DNA of 28,657 nt, from the IMG/VR virus record IMGVR_UViG_3300042516_003293, positions 1 to 28,657 of that record; one strand, written 5' to 3'. The number at the start of each line of letters is the position of its first letter. Position 1 is the first letter of the stretch. A program made the translations under genes and the position numbers. Below the pieces are notes generated by a model that was given only the letters and a program-made list of their open reading frames with translations, did not search any database and had not been told where the DNA came from. Below are positions 15,090 to 23,790 of this stretch, piece by piece. The DNA is from a virus.

Positions 15090-16474
15090 TGTCGTTAAAT
15101 CTGAATATCAATGTTGACTTTGATGGCTTACTGGAATCAGCACGTCAACTGGTAAAAGCAAACAGGCAAAAAATAACCAGAAGGGATAATTCGACTGCGG
15201 TAAGGAATGCAGCCAGCACAACTATAGCAACAAAAAATAAAACACTGGGTCAGACTTACCCCGTAGCGCCACCCCCAGGATTTCCACCAACGCAAGCACC
15301 AACGCAATCACGCCCCAGCGTTAATACCGGCACACCCAGTACAATAAATACAAGCCTTCGAACCCAGACAACATCATCTGGGTCCATGGCAAATCAAAAT
15401 ATTGGCGCCCCCAAAAAAGATTTTTATCGCGGATCCAAAATAGGAGCAGGGCCTCGACGAGACGGCGAACTGGGATTCTTGCTGCCCTCTGGCCTGACAT
15501 TTGACACTTCCATTCAGGGACCGTTTGCGCCCGTGTCAGGCTCGTCCAACGGGCTGTCACACACGGAACTAATGAGAGACGGGGCTTTTTTTGCCAGAGT
15601 GAAAGGATATACAAATAACTTTGTGACCAGCCAGGCGGTGGCCTGGGGTGATGGTTATCAACCGGATGGCGCTAACACCATTGTTGACGCACGTCCTCTT
15701 TATTCTAGCGATGGCGGCTACCAAGGCGGCTATTTGACCTACCCAAGGAATCCGCTGTCCAACCTGCCGGACGGTGAAGTCTCGTTTCTGTATTTACATC
15801 ACTTAATTGCTGCGGGCAGCGCGATACGCACAAAGTGGACTGAATCCCAAGGCGGAGGCTTTCAATTAACTTATGCGTCTGGAGAACCGCTTAGATCAGT
15901 GCCAGGCAGCTCGAACAGCAAAGGCTTCACACTTGAATTTATTGTTAAACTCGCAGCCTCCGAGACGGGCGTCGGCTATTCCAGGGTCATTGCAAGTGTT
16001 TTCGCCTCTGACGAGTACGGTTACAACTCCGCAAATGCCTTCAGTATATCGTTCTATGTGGAGGCAATTGATCAACTTAACGATAACGGAGTTGGCACTA
16101 CGTTTAATGGCTACATAATGGGTACAAAAAGCGATAAAAACTGGTATCGGAACGGTAGCTTTATTCATTTTGCCTTTGTTGTGAAATATGAAGGTCCCGT
16201 GTACACCACAGCTTACGTCAATGGAGAGCGAGTAACCAACATCAGTGACTCTATTACCTTCCCGCCTGATGAAATACAATATGGACGATCCAGATTTTTC
16301 AATATAGAATTATTTATGGACGATGCCAACAGAGTCCTCTCCAGCGGCTCGGGTGGCTCGATTACGACAGGTTACCCCGGCAAGTCAACCTTGAAAGCCT
16401 TGCGCTGGACGAACAAGATACTTTATACCGGAAACTCGTTCAACCCACCAACTGACCTTACATCCTTAGCGTAA
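15089..16474 (+). CDS. LamG-like structural protein with disordered linker (461 aa)
   Basis: Three parts can be seen. Residues 1-40 are a helix (LLESARQLVKANRQKITRR) that could anchor the protein. Residues about 45-115 are a Pro/Thr/Ser/Gln-rich linker, likely disordered. Residues about 270-460 have the look of a concanavalin A/LamG jelly roll: FTLEFIVKLAA, then IHFAFVVKYEGPVYTTAYVNG, ending in a LKALRWTNKILYTG strand. These folds bind sugars and are common in phage tips and decorations. It is coupled to paralogue B by TGATG. Whether it is a tail appendage or a head fibre is not clear; it is the last gene before the capsid genes. Confidence 0.65.
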   Translation: MSLNLNINVDFDGLLESARQLVKANRQKITRRDNSTAVRNAASTTIATKNKTLGQTYPVAPPPGFPPTQAPTQSRPSVNTGTPSTINTSLRTQTTSSGSMANQNIGAPKKDFYRGSKIGAGPRRDGELGFLLPSGLTFDTSIQGPFAPVSGSSNGLSHTELMRDGAFFARVKGYTNNFVTSQAVAWGDGYQPDGANTIVDARPLYSSDGGYQGGYLTYPRNPLSNLPDGEVSFLYLHHLIAAGSAIRTKWTESQGGGFQLTYASGEPLRSVPGSSNSKGFTLEFIVKLAASETGVGYSRVIASVFASDEYGYNSANAFSISFYVEAIDQLNDNGVGTTFNGYIMGTKSDKNWYRNGSFIHFAFVVKYEGPVYTTAYVNGERVTNISDSITFPPDEIQYGRSRFFNIELFMDDANRVLSSGSGGSITTGYPGKSTLKALRWTNKILYTGNSFNPPTDLTSLA

Positions 16475-16650
16475 GCCTAGCGACAGGCCCATTGAATCCA
16501 AGCACAAGCACGGATCAATTCTTACATTTAACAGGATAAGGCGCCTCGCTTGATCTGGTTGATATTTGCCAGGAAATTAGACCCACCAGCAAAATGCTTC
16601 ACGACAGAAACTCTACTACGTCAGGTGCCATCAACACCTTAATCATGCAA
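16475..16650. other. Intergenic region without a gene
   Basis: No supported reading frame, terminator or RNA gene seen. A late promoter motif follows at 16651-16659. Confidence 0.5.
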
Positions 16651-16659
16651 GGAATAATA
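16651..16659 (+). promoter_or_regulatory. Late promoter motif before the 44-residue gene
   Basis: GGAATAATA, -10 hexamer AATAAT, 30 bases before the ATG at 16688. Confidence 0.5.
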
Positions 16660-16687
16660 TAGAGACTGATAATAGCTGGAGTTCAGT

Positions 16688-16822
16688 ATGCCACTGCCAA
16701 ACGATTACCAAAAAATTAATCTGTTGACCCAAAGTCAATTGCAAACAAAGGTAAACAGGTATATATTCAACCAACAGCAACTGAATAAAAAAACAGCGGC
16801 AGAAATCGCTAAAAGGTTCTAG
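16688..16822 (+). CDS. Small basic helical protein (44 aa)
   Basis: Starts MPLPNDYQKINLLTQ and ends AEIAKRF; 44 residues, basic, Gln- and Asn-rich. It has one of the clearest ribosome sites among the late genes (GGAG, seven bases before the ATG) and a late promoter motif 30 bases upstream, which makes it a real gene despite its size. The C-terminal part (LNKKTAAEIAKRF) looks like an amphipathic helix. Function unknown; the place just before the scaffold suggests a head-assembly or capsid accessory role, by position only. Confidence 0.6.
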   Translation: MPLPNDYQKINLLTQSQLQTKVNRYIFNQQQLNKKTAAEIAKRF

Positions 16823-16827
16823 TTCTT

Positions 16828-16836
16828 GGCATACTA
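16828..16836 (+). promoter_or_regulatory. Late promoter motif before the scaffold gene
   Basis: GGCATACTA, -10 hexamer CATACT, 34 bases before the ATG at 16869. Confidence 0.5.
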
Positions 16837-16868
16837 GCGGGCACTAAATGGCGTGATGCCTGGTAACA

Positions 16869-17606
16869 ATGCCCGAAGACAACAACAATGCACTTGAGAC
16901 GAGTGTAGATAACACGGAAGAGCAGAAAGCGACGGAAGCCGCAGATGATCGCAGTTATTCCGAAGAAGAAGTTCAGAACCTGCTGAAGGCGCTGAAATCC
17001 GAACGTGAAACGCGCAAGATCTACGAGAAAGAGGTAAAAGAGAAAAGCGCCCAACTGGAGAAGTTTGCGCAAATCAACCCAGACGAATACCGCAAACTGC
17101 AGGAGGAAGCAGCTATCGCTGCGCGTGAAAAGGCTGCGGCCGATGAGCGCACGGCATTGCTGGAGGAAAAGTACGGCAAGCAGGCAGCGGAAGCTGTCCA
17201 GCAGCGAGATGGTGCCTACAAGGAACTGCTGGAGTTCCGTAAGCGTTATTCACTGGAGAAGGTATTCTTCTCCGCTGGCGGTCGCACCGATTCGGCAGAT
17301 GGCGTGTCATTTTTTGACATGTTGGCCAATCAAATCGGTGGCCACTTCCGCCTGGAGCCCGACAACAGTATTACTGTTGTTGATTCCAACGGTGTACCGA
17401 TCCTGGACAAGGAGTCCGGCCGTCGCATCAACCCTGAAGACTACCTGGGTGGATTCAAAACGCATCCAATCTATGGCACCTTCTTCAAGGGCTCCAAGGG
17501 GTCTGGTGCTGGTATCGGCTACGGCGGCACTGACATGAATGGCATGACCAGTGAAGACCTGAGTGCGCTTAGCAGTGATGAGCTGTTCCTGAAGGCATTT
17601 GGCTGA
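16869..17606 (+). CDS. Capsid scaffolding protein (245 aa)
   Basis: An acidic 245-residue protein just before the capsid gene. Residues 1-30 are acidic and disordered. Residues about 30-125 form long charged coiled coils (YSEEEVQNLLKALKSERETR, then repeated Glu/Lys/Ala heptads), the hallmark of scaffolds that template the procapsid and are removed later. The C-terminal 110 residues hold a globular part and a Gly-rich stretch before a short acidic end (EDLSALSSDELFLKAFG), a candidate capsid-binding tail. No Ser protease motif is seen, so it is a plain scaffold. Codon use shifts to CGT/CGC and CTG as in the capsid gene, and a terminator follows. Confidence 0.82.
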   Translation: MPEDNNNALETSVDNTEEQKATEAADDRSYSEEEVQNLLKALKSERETRKIYEKEVKEKSAQLEKFAQINPDEYRKLQEEAAIAAREKAAADERTALLEEKYGKQAAEAVQQRDGAYKELLEFRKRYSLEKVFFSAGGRTDSADGVSFFDMLANQIGGHFRLEPDNSITVVDSNGVPILDKESGRRINPEDYLGGFKTHPIYGTFFKGSKGSGAGIGYGGTDMNGMTSEDLSALSSDELFLKAFG

Positions 17607-17628
17607 TTCAAGCCTAAATATACACAAT

Positions 17629-17654
17629 GGGTCAGCTTTTGCTGGCCCTTTTTT
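17629..17654 (+). terminator. Intrinsic terminator after the scaffold gene
   Basis: GGGTCAGC, loop TTTT, GCTGGCCC (8 bp, one T-G pair), then six T. The next promoter motif begins nine bases later. Confidence 0.9.
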
Positions 17655-17662
17655 AATTTTTA

Positions 17663-17671
17663 GGTATCATA
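17663..17671 (+). promoter_or_regulatory. Late promoter motif before the capsid gene
   Basis: GGTATCATA, -10 hexamer TATCAT, 126 bases before the ATG at 17796. This gives an unusually long leader for this phage. Confidence 0.45.
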
Positions 17672-17795
17672 AGTTTGAGTACCCAGCCCTGAGTTGGTTG
17701 TGATGACCTATCGGGGAGGGTCTAGCGCTAATGGATGAGACATTCATGTAGCGATTTACCTTTCCTGTTTACGTTCATCTACCCCCATAGGAATC
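17672..17795 (+). other. Long leader of the capsid mRNA
   Basis: About 120 bases lie between the promoter motif and the capsid ATG. It holds a six-codon mini-ORF (ATG 17731 to TAG) and, at its end, AGGA five bases before the ATG. No clear hairpin was found. Confidence 0.4.
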
Positions 17796-18698
17796 ATGGC
17801 ATTAACTCTTGCTGAAGCCAAGAAGCATTCTACTAACCCGCAGGAACTCGCGATTATCACCGAGCTTGCTGCTGGTCCCCTGCTGCAAAACCTGCCGTTC
17901 CGTGAAGTTCAGGGCAACGGTCTGTTCTGGAAGCGTGAGGAGTCCCTCGGCGACGTGGGTTTCCGTACGTTTAACGCTGGTTATACCGAAAGCTATGCCA
18001 CCGTCAAGCAGCACAGCGAAGCGCTGAAGCTGTTCGGTGGTGACATCAAGGTTGACCGCGCTATCGTCGACCTGGAGGGCCCCGAGGCTCGCGCCTATCA
18101 GGTGCAAGCCAAGACCCGCGCAATGCGCCTGGCCTTCGAAGGCCTGTTCATCAACGGTGACTCCAACGCCAGTGGCGCTGAGTTCGATGGCCTGGCAAAC
18201 CGCCTGCCCGCTGGCTCCAGCCAGTATATCGCCAACGGCGTTTCCCCCGCTGCTCTGGACACCGGCGCCCTGGACGAAGCTATTGACGCAGTGGATGCAC
18301 AAGGTGGCACCAAGTACCTTGTGATGTCCAAGTCCGCTCGTCGTCATCTGAGCAAGGTGGCTCGCGCCAACGGTCAGATCGACATCGAGCGCAACGACTT
18401 CGGCTATCAGCAACTGTTCTACGGTGGCATTCCGGTGCTTGAACTGGATCGCGACCACCAGAACGTTGCTATCCTGGATAGCGACACCAGCGATCAGTCC
18501 ATCTACGTGGTGGCCTTCGGCAACGATCTGCTGACCGGTCTGCAGAACGGCGGCCCTCAGGTGCGTGACCTTGGTGAAGCGACCGATTCGCCCACTCTGG
18601 TTACTCGCGTTGAATGGTATTGCGGACTTGCTTTAATCAATGGTAGGGCCGCTGCCCGTCTCGCCAACGTGGACGCTACTGCCTCGCTTGCGTCCTGA
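17796..18698 (+). CDS. Major capsid protein (300 aa)
   Basis: The main head subunit, probably of the HK97 fold. A 300-residue protein directly after a scaffold, with the order expected for that fold: an N-terminal arm and E-loop-like segment (residues about 1-90, FRTFNAGYTESYATVKQHSE), the spine-helix region (EARAYQVQAKTRAMRLAFEG near 92-112, FINGDS just after), a P-domain strand (TKYLVMSKSARRHLSKV near 169-185), and a C-terminal A-domain (YGGIPVLELD, then LVTRVEWYCGLALINGRAAARL). There is no N-terminal delta domain, so scaffolding is supplied separately. Codon use is the most GC-ending of all genes here. It has AGGA before the ATG, its own promoter motif and a strong terminator. Confidence 0.92.
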   Translation: MALTLAEAKKHSTNPQELAIITELAAGPLLQNLPFREVQGNGLFWKREESLGDVGFRTFNAGYTESYATVKQHSEALKLFGGDIKVDRAIVDLEGPEARAYQVQAKTRAMRLAFEGLFINGDSNASGAEFDGLANRLPAGSSQYIANGVSPAALDTGALDEAIDAVDAQGGTKYLVMSKSARRHLSKVARANGQIDIERNDFGYQQLFYGGIPVLELDRDHQNVAILDSDTSDQSIYVVAFGNDLLTGLQNGGPQVRDLGEATDSPTLVTRVEWYCGLALINGRAAARLANVDATASLAS

Positions 18699-18715
18699 TC
18701 TTACCGAAGCTTCCG

Positions 18716-18739
18716 GGGGCCGCAGGGCCCCTTTTTTTT
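18716..18739 (+). terminator. Intrinsic terminator after the capsid gene
   Basis: GGGGCC, loop GCAG, GGCCCC, then eight T. This is the strongest terminator in the window. Confidence 0.92.
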
Positions 18740-18815
18740 GTCCAGTTACTTGATCCATGCGAAATATCGGTAGTCACTGGTGGCACTGTTTAGTTGTATG
18801 ACAAATCCACAACTA

Positions 18816-18824
18816 GGAACACTA
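18816..18824 (+). promoter_or_regulatory. Late promoter motif before the 18873 gene
   Basis: GGAACACTA, -10 hexamer AACACT, 50 bases before GTG 18873. The bases after it (ATCTGG) resemble those after the 25466 site (ATCTAG). Confidence 0.55.
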
Positions 18825-18872
18825 ATCTGGTCGAGCCACGTAACGGAAAACTAACTGGAATGAACAAATTCA

Positions 18873-19706
18873 GTGATTTTATCGTCTTCTGATATCCTTA
18901 GGATTGTTTCCAGTGATCCGGTAATCCGGGTATCGGCACGCGTAAAAATAGTTGAAACCAAGCCTCCGATCGAGACTGTTGATAATACCATCATTTACAT
19001 TGGGAAATATCCAACCACTTCAGATTTCGAAGCTACTTGGAATATTTGGATTGCTGATATTTCGAATGAACCGCTGGATATAATCCTGGCGCAACTACAA
19101 AAACTGCTGCCAGGATTTACTGTTACTGATAATGGCATCGTTATAAAGGCAACCGTAACAACGCTCAGGTCTGCAAATACTGAAACCGCACCAGTACCAG
19201 AAGTTAATCGCGAGCAAGGCCTGCTTGCTTTGCTGCAGGCAAGATTCGATGAGCTGAAGCAGTCAATAGAAGATCGGATGCTGATTGTTGGCCCCGGCAG
19301 GGCTGGCAAGGACGGGAAACCAGGTCGTGATGGCAAAGATGGCAAGAATGGTAAGGATGGCGCCAACGGCCAGGACTTAATTGCGACTGAAGCTGAACTG
19401 AATGACCTGAAAGACGTCTTCACCAGTGACGCCCAACGCGGTCAGTTCCTGATGTTTGATGGCGCCTCCTGGGTCGCTCGGTTCGTTCCGCAGATCATCC
19501 GAGCCGGTGGAGGCGGCGGTGGCACGGGCGGCGGAATTGAAGAAGCGCCCATTGACGGTAACTATTACGTCAGACAAGACGGCCAATGGGTCAACCTGAT
19601 TGATGCGTTAGCTGGCCTTGGCAATATTGATGCTGGTGATTTCACGACTGGCCTAGCAGATACCAATAACTCCAGCCAGTTCGATGGTGGAGATTTCAGT
19701 CAATAA
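18873..19706 (+). CDS. Collagen-like tail fibre with charged triplets (277 aa)
   Basis: A virion fibre in four parts. Residues 1-105 are a beta-rich head that probably docks on the virion. Residues about 108-140 form a trimeric-coiled-coil candidate (LLALLQARFDELKQSIEDRM). Nine Gly-X-Y triplets follow (from GRA through GKD, GKP, GRD to GQD, residues about 147-173); Lys/Asp triplets stabilise bacterial collagens by salt bridges. The C-terminus has a Gly-rich hinge and an EAPIDGNYYVRQDGQWV segment seen in many phage fibres. The start is uncertain: GTG 18873 has no ribosome site, and an ATG at 18860 opens a different, 10-codon frame. Unlike the other two collagens, Thr is not enriched. Confidence 0.75.
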   Translation: MILSSSDILRIVSSDPVIRVSARVKIVETKPPIETVDNTIIYIGKYPTTSDFEATWNIWIADISNEPLDIILAQLQKLLPGFTVTDNGIVIKATVTTLRSANTETAPVPEVNREQGLLALLQARFDELKQSIEDRMLIVGPGRAGKDGKPGRDGKDGKNGKDGANGQDLIATEAELNDLKDVFTSDAQRGQFLMFDGASWVARFVPQIIRAGGGGGGTGGGIEEAPIDGNYYVRQDGQWVNLIDALAGLGNIDAGDFTTGLADTNNSSQFDGGDFSQ

Positions 19707-19708
19707 CA

Positions 19709-19717
19709 GGAAAACTA
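19709..19717 (+). promoter_or_regulatory. Late promoter motif before the 19736 gene
   Basis: GGAAAACTA, -10 hexamer AAAACT, 20 bases before the ATG at 19736. Confidence 0.5.
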
Positions 19718-19735
19718 TTCTGATTCACGAAAAGT

Positions 19736-22327
19736 ATGACCACGCCTTCGCCCAGAAATCCAATCAGAATTGCCCGTGGTCTGTATGCAGATCTGTTGGC
19801 ATCTGTAGCGGATCTTTGGGAAGGTGAAATTTGTTTTGCGCAAGATCAAGATACGTTATATGTAAAAGAGAATGGCGCCCTGACACTGGCTTCTGGTGGC
19901 GTCAGTTCATCTTTGGTGCGTGAAATAATTGGCATTGACCAAACTGGCGAACCGATGGGTCACGCCAATCGCGCAGATAGCAACATTTCATTTGACAGCG
20001 GCGAGCGAGTATTTACAATTGAGCCGACCAGTGCATCATTTGACGTATGGTGTCGCGGCATCAAGCACACATACTTCAGCGAGCAAACTGTAACTATACC
20101 TGATGCGACTGGGCTGTATTATGTGTATTTTGATGAAAATGGTGACCTGCAATACCAGACATCATTTTTTGATCTGGAATACCAGGCGCCAACGGCTTAC
20201 ATTTACTGGAACGGCGATACAAACCAAGCTGTATATTTTGGCGATGAGCGTCACGGCATTGTGCTGGACTGGCAGACGCATGAATACCTGCACAGGACAC
20301 GCGGTGCTGCGTTTGCAAGAGGGCTGGAGCTGGTAAGTTACACCGTAACTGGCGGCGGTGCAATAAATGCAGATGCGCAAGTCAGCCTGGAAAATGGAGT
20401 ATTTTTTGATGAAGACATTGAAATAGATGTCACCCATTCCGCCGATCCTGTTCCTAATACATGGCAACAAGATTTACAGGGGCCCGCGCTGATCCCAGTC
20501 TTATGGAGAAATGCTACTTCGTGGACACTTGATGTCGCTTCTGAATATCCACTGAAGGCTGGTACCCTCAGGCCACAATATAACCTAGAGGGGATTGGTG
20601 GATCATGGAGCGCAGTTGATGTTGCTGCTAACAAATATGTCTGCGTATTTGTTATTGCTACAAACAACTTAAACCACCCTGTTGTCTGTATTCTTGGTCA
20701 GGAGCAGCACAACAACTTAGCTGCCGCTCAAACCGAGACCTGGTCTACGCTTAACCTGACGGGATTCCCTTCGCTTGAATTCAGACCATTATATCAACTG
20801 ATCTATCAATGCGGTGCATACGGCAACGCAATCGCCGCCAGGCTCAGGGGTGTCTCTGATCTGCGTTACACGCAAGCAGGTATTTCAATTACCGGCCAGG
20901 TGGGTGCGACGGGTCCAGTGGGCGCTACCGGTGCTATCGGTGCCACTGGTGCAACAGGCATCGGAGAGACCGGTCCTACCGGCATCGAGGGACCAACAGG
21001 TATTACCGGACCCGTGGGCCCGACTGGGCCGATTGGCATTACCGGGCCAACTGGAGTGGATGGTCCGACTGGAGCAAGTGGCCCAACTGGACCGACTGGG
21101 CCCATTGGTGTCACTGGTGCTACTGGTGTGGTCGGTCCCAGCGGACCCACTGGGCCAACTGGCCCTACAGGCCCTATTGGTATCACTGGCGCCACTGGTA
21201 TCGAAGGACCAAGCGGCCCCACCGGGCCTACGGGCCCCACGGGTCCAACTGGACCAATTGGAATTACTGGCGCCACTGGTGTAGTTGGCGTGTCCGGCGC
21301 CACCGGCATTGTCGGTCCCAGTGGTCCCACTGGCCCTACCGGTCCGATTGGCTCAACTGGCCCAACTGGTGTTGCTGGTATCAGCGCAAGTGGCAGAATT
21401 TGGTATTTTGCGCAAGCAGCTTCTGATATCAGTGGATATGAAACATTGCAGCCAGATTCGCCCGATTCGGCGCCGCAAGATGATATGACCGCTGTTGTCA
21501 CTAGCTCCAGTGGTGAGGTACTGATCAATGAGTTTGCCACCGCCGTTGGTGACCCCGATCTCGAAGAACTGCCAACCGGTGAGTATGAGATTCGCTTTTG
21601 GGGCTATGTATCGAGCAACGATGGCGACACGCGGCTTGTGTTCCGTGTCTACAGACGTGCTACGAATGGCACCGAAACTCAGTTATTCTATTTGGATTCA
21701 CCTGAGATTGATGCAACTGCAGCCAGTTACTATAATGAAATCCTGGTCAACACTCAGCCCAATGTAATCGACCCCAGCGACCGTATTGTAACAAAAGTAT
21801 ACGCAAAGACCACCAGCAGCAGCAATATAACTGCACACTTTGTGCATTCTGGTACAACGCCTAGCTCCTGGAGGACCGCTGTTACGTTGGGCTATGTGGG
21901 CCCCCAGGGCCCAACTGGTCCAACTGGCGTAGATGGACCGACTGGCCCTGTTGGCATTACTGGAGCGACTGGTCCAGGGGGCCCAACTGGTCCAACTGGC
22001 GTAGATGGACCGACTGGTCCTAGCGGAGCAATTGGCGTCTCTGGCGCGACCGGACCGACCGGCGTTGTTGGCGTAACTGGTGCTACAGGTGTCGTTGGCA
22101 TTACCGGCGCCACTGGGGCTGTTGGTGTAACGGGCGCCACAGGGGTCGATGGAGTCACTGGAGCAACGGGTGTTGTTGGCGTAAGCGGTGCTACCGGTCC
22201 CACTGGCGTCATAGCGGATGGCAATAAAGGAGATATTACCATTTCAAGTAATGGTATGTTATTAACAGTTAATCCGGTCGTTTATGGCCGACTTCTTGCT
22301 GCCCAGTACGGTGCAGCAATGCCCTGA
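19736..22327 (+). CDS. Large collagen-like tail fibre (863 aa)
   Basis: Residues 1-60 ([20 protein letters not shown]) look like the virion-binding head found in cyanophage-type fibres, from memory. Residues about 60-388 are beta-rich. Residues 390-547 are 52 Gly-X-Y triplets with one break, G-I-GET, near residue 410. Residues about 550-720 form a globular jelly-roll-like domain ([16 protein letters not shown] to VTLGYVG). Residues 722-823 are 34 unbroken triplets. The end is a [19 protein letters not shown] cap of the kind seen on phage fibres. Thr dominates the Y position (GPT, GAT, GIT), unlike the charged collagen upstream. A 39-bp direct repeat in the second block shows recent in-frame expansion. 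Likely a long host-binding fibre. Confidence 0.85.
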   Translation: MTTPSPRNPIRIARGLYADLLASVADLWEGEICFAQDQDTLYVKENGALTLASGGVSSSLVREIIGIDQTGEPMGHANRADSNISFDSGERVFTIEPTSASFDVWCRGIKHTYFSEQTVTIPDATGLYYVYFDENGDLQYQTSFFDLEYQAPTAYIYWNGDTNQAVYFGDERHGIVLDWQTHEYLHRTRGAAFARGLELVSYTVTGGGAINADAQVSLENGVFFDEDIEIDVTHSADPVPNTWQQDLQGPALIPVLWRNATSWTLDVASEYPLKAGTLRPQYNLEGIGGSWSAVDVAANKYVCVFVIATNNLNHPVVCILGQEQHNNLAAAQTETWSTLNLTGFPSLEFRPLYQLIYQCGAYGNAIAARLRGVSDLRYTQAGISITGQVGATGPVGATGAIGATGATGIGETGPTGIEGPTGITGPVGPTGPIGITGPTGVDGPTGASGPTGPTGPIGVTGATGVVGPSGPTGPTGPTGPIGITGATGIEGPSGPTGPTGPTGPTGPIGITGATGVVGVSGATGIVGPSGPTGPTGPIGSTGPTGVAGISASGRIWYFAQAASDISGYETLQPDSPDSAPQDDMTAVVTSSSGEVLINEFATAVGDPDLEELPTGEYEIRFWGYVSSNDGDTRLVFRVYRRATNGTETQLFYLDSPEIDATAASYYNEILVNTQPNVIDPSDRIVTKVYAKTTSSSNITAHFVHSGTTPSSWRTAVTLGYVGPQGPTGPTGVDGPTGPVGITGATGPGGPTGPTGVDGPTGPSGAIGVSGATGPTGVVGVTGATGVVGITGATGAVGVTGATGVDGVTGATGVVGVSGATGPTGVIADGNKGDITISSNGMLLTVNPVVYGRLLAAQYGAAMP
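21907..22017 (+). repeat. 39-bp direct repeat in the second collagen block
   Basis: Two 39-bp copies (21907-21945 and 21979-22017) are identical. The start-to-start distance is 72 bp, or eight Gly-X-Y triplets, so frame and triplet phase are kept. Confidence 0.8.
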
Positions 22328-22345
22328 CCCCCGCCTGTAGTCATC

Positions 22346-22798
22346 ATGGCCGCAAACACCTCACCGATCTGGACGCTGACCCCCAACGTCTCAGGCGCTG
22401 ACATCACAAACACGGTTGCAAACGTCAACACCAGCGCCCCCGGCACCATCGGGACCAACTGCTTCCTGGCGTTCACTTCCGGCGCAGACGGCTCCTATCT
22501 GCAAAAGATCCGCTTCTCCTTCGTTTCAACCACTGGTGTTATCTCTCCCGTCGCCACAACATTGCAGGTGTATTTGTCCACCATCAACACTGGTGCGACA
22601 ACTTCAGCCAACACTGACTTGATCGCTCAAGTCCATGCCGCACCGCAAACAATTACGCTGGTCACAGCAGCACCATACCCGATTGAAATTCCTTTGAATT
22701 TTGCAATCCCGACCAGCAGGTACATCTTAGTAACCCAGTCCGTTGCTCAAACCACCAACGCCAACTGGCACGCAGTTGTAATCGGGGGTAACTACTAA
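22346..22798 (+). CDS. Small structural protein of the fibre module (150 aa)
   Basis: A 150-residue Thr/Ala-rich beta protein beginning MAANTSPIWTLTPNVSG. Similar small proteins are, from memory, common next to tail fibres in phages of aquatic bacteria; they look like jelly-roll virion or decoration proteins, but the function is not known to me. It starts 18 bases after the collagen fibre and shares its last base with the next ATG (TAATG), so the three genes are probably one transcript. No own promoter motif or Shine-Dalgarno sequence is seen. Confidence 0.65.
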   Translation: MAANTSPIWTLTPNVSGADITNTVANVNTSAPGTIGTNCFLAFTSGADGSYLQKIRFSFVSTTGVISPVATTLQVYLSTINTGATTSANTDLIAQVHAAPQTITLVTAAPYPIEIPLNFAIPTSRYILVTQSVAQTTNANWHAVVIGGNY

Positions 22799-23742
22799 TG
22801 CTCAACCTATTTGACATTCCAAAAGCTCAAACAGGTTACTTGAGCGCTTTTCCGGGTTCTTCTTACACTACCAACGAGAACTGGCTGACTTGGGAGAAAC
22901 CTGCCGGGATTAGCATGATTCACATCATGTGCATTGGCCCTGGTGGTGGTGGTAGCAGTGGATTTCCAAGCGCTACCAATACCGCCAGGGGAGGAGGCGG
23001 TGGTGGTGGAAGTGGCAGCGTTTCAACCACGCTAATTCCGGCCGCACTATTGCCTGATATTTTGTACGTTCAGCCTGGAGCTGGAGGAAGAGGAGGCGCG
23101 TCTTCAACAACTACCAGTAATGCTGGAGTAAATGGCTCGAACAGTATTGTCTCCATAGCTCCCATCAATACGGCTTTTTACAACGTTTGTGTCGGGAATA
23201 ACGGAAGTCCGGGTGGCGCAGCAAGTGCAACAGTTGTCGGCGGCGGCGGCAGCGCGGGCAGCGCTATTACGGTAGCTGGTAGTTGCCGCATGGCCTCGCT
23301 AGGAATTTTTACTAGCTTCGCTGGACAGAATGGTGCTGCAGGCGGCGCAGTTGCTAACGGAGCAGGTGCCTCAATTACCTATCCCACAACCGGGATACTT
23401 TTATCTGGCGGTGCTGGAGGAGGTGGGGGTTCAACTGGCGCGGGCGGCGCTATCGCAGCGCCCTCCCTTCAATTTGATACTTTAATCCTTTTCACAGCAT
23501 TATCAGGAGGCGCCGCTGGCGCAACCGCGGGCAACGGCTCTCCTGGGCACCGGCGACATACTCCCCTGCTGTCTTGTGGTGGAAGTGGCGGCGGCTCCAA
23601 TAGCGGCAATGCGCTCGGCGGTCACGGCGGCACCGGCGGGCCTGGCTCCGGCGGTGGCGGTGGCGGCGCTGGTGGAACAACAGGCGGCGGTGGCGCGGGC
23701 GGCAACGGCGGCCCCGGCCTAGTGCTGATTCACTCGTGGTAA
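22798..23742 (+). CDS. Glycine-rich fibre tip / adhesin-like protein (314 aa)
   Basis: After a 45-residue head (LTWEKPAGISMIHIMCIGPGGGG, a pattern shared by many phage Gly-rich proteins), the rest is beta strands alternating with poly-Gly runs, most dense near residues 200-310. Such proteins, as in the T4-like phage S16 adhesin gp38, pack poly-Gly type II helices into a compact sandwich whose variable loops bind the receptor. The final strand GPGLVLIHSW is typical of the group. Here the Gly segments are not as clearly separated by loops as in gp38, so tip adhesin is a likely but not certain role. It directly follows the fibre genes. Confidence 0.75.
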   Translation: MLNLFDIPKAQTGYLSAFPGSSYTTNENWLTWEKPAGISMIHIMCIGPGGGGSSGFPSATNTARGGGGGGGSGSVSTTLIPAALLPDILYVQPGAGGRGGASSTTTSNAGVNGSNSIVSIAPINTAFYNVCVGNNGSPGGAASATVVGGGGSAGSAITVAGSCRMASLGIFTSFAGQNGAAGGAVANGAGASITYPTTGILLSGGAGGGGGSTGAGGAIAAPSLQFDTLILFTALSGGAAGATAGNGSPGHRRHTPLLSCGGSGGGSNSGNALGGHGGTGGPGSGGGGGGAGGTTGGGGAGGNGGPGLVLIHSW

Positions 23743-23763
23743 GCCGGAAAGCCTGATGCAAAA

Positions 23764-23790
23764 ACTGCGGTGACAGCCAGTTACCGCAGT
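23764..23790 (+). promoter_or_regulatory. Strong hairpin between the Gly-rich and GT-MT genes
   Basis: ACTGCGGTGAC, loop AGCCA, GTTACCGCAGT: an 11-bp stem with one G-T pair. No T-run follows on the plus strand, so it is not a standard terminator. A promoter motif begins 14 bases later. Confidence 0.6.

Noticed and set aside
17802-18458. Minus-strand ORF opposite the capsid gene
   Set aside because: It results from strong codon bias in the capsid gene; no start signals or motifs.
20866-21540. Minus-strand Pro/Val-rich protein opposite the collagen block
   Set aside because: It is the complement of Gly-X-Y codons; the repeat composition keeps the opposite strand open. The same applies at 21892-22242 and 25708-26199.
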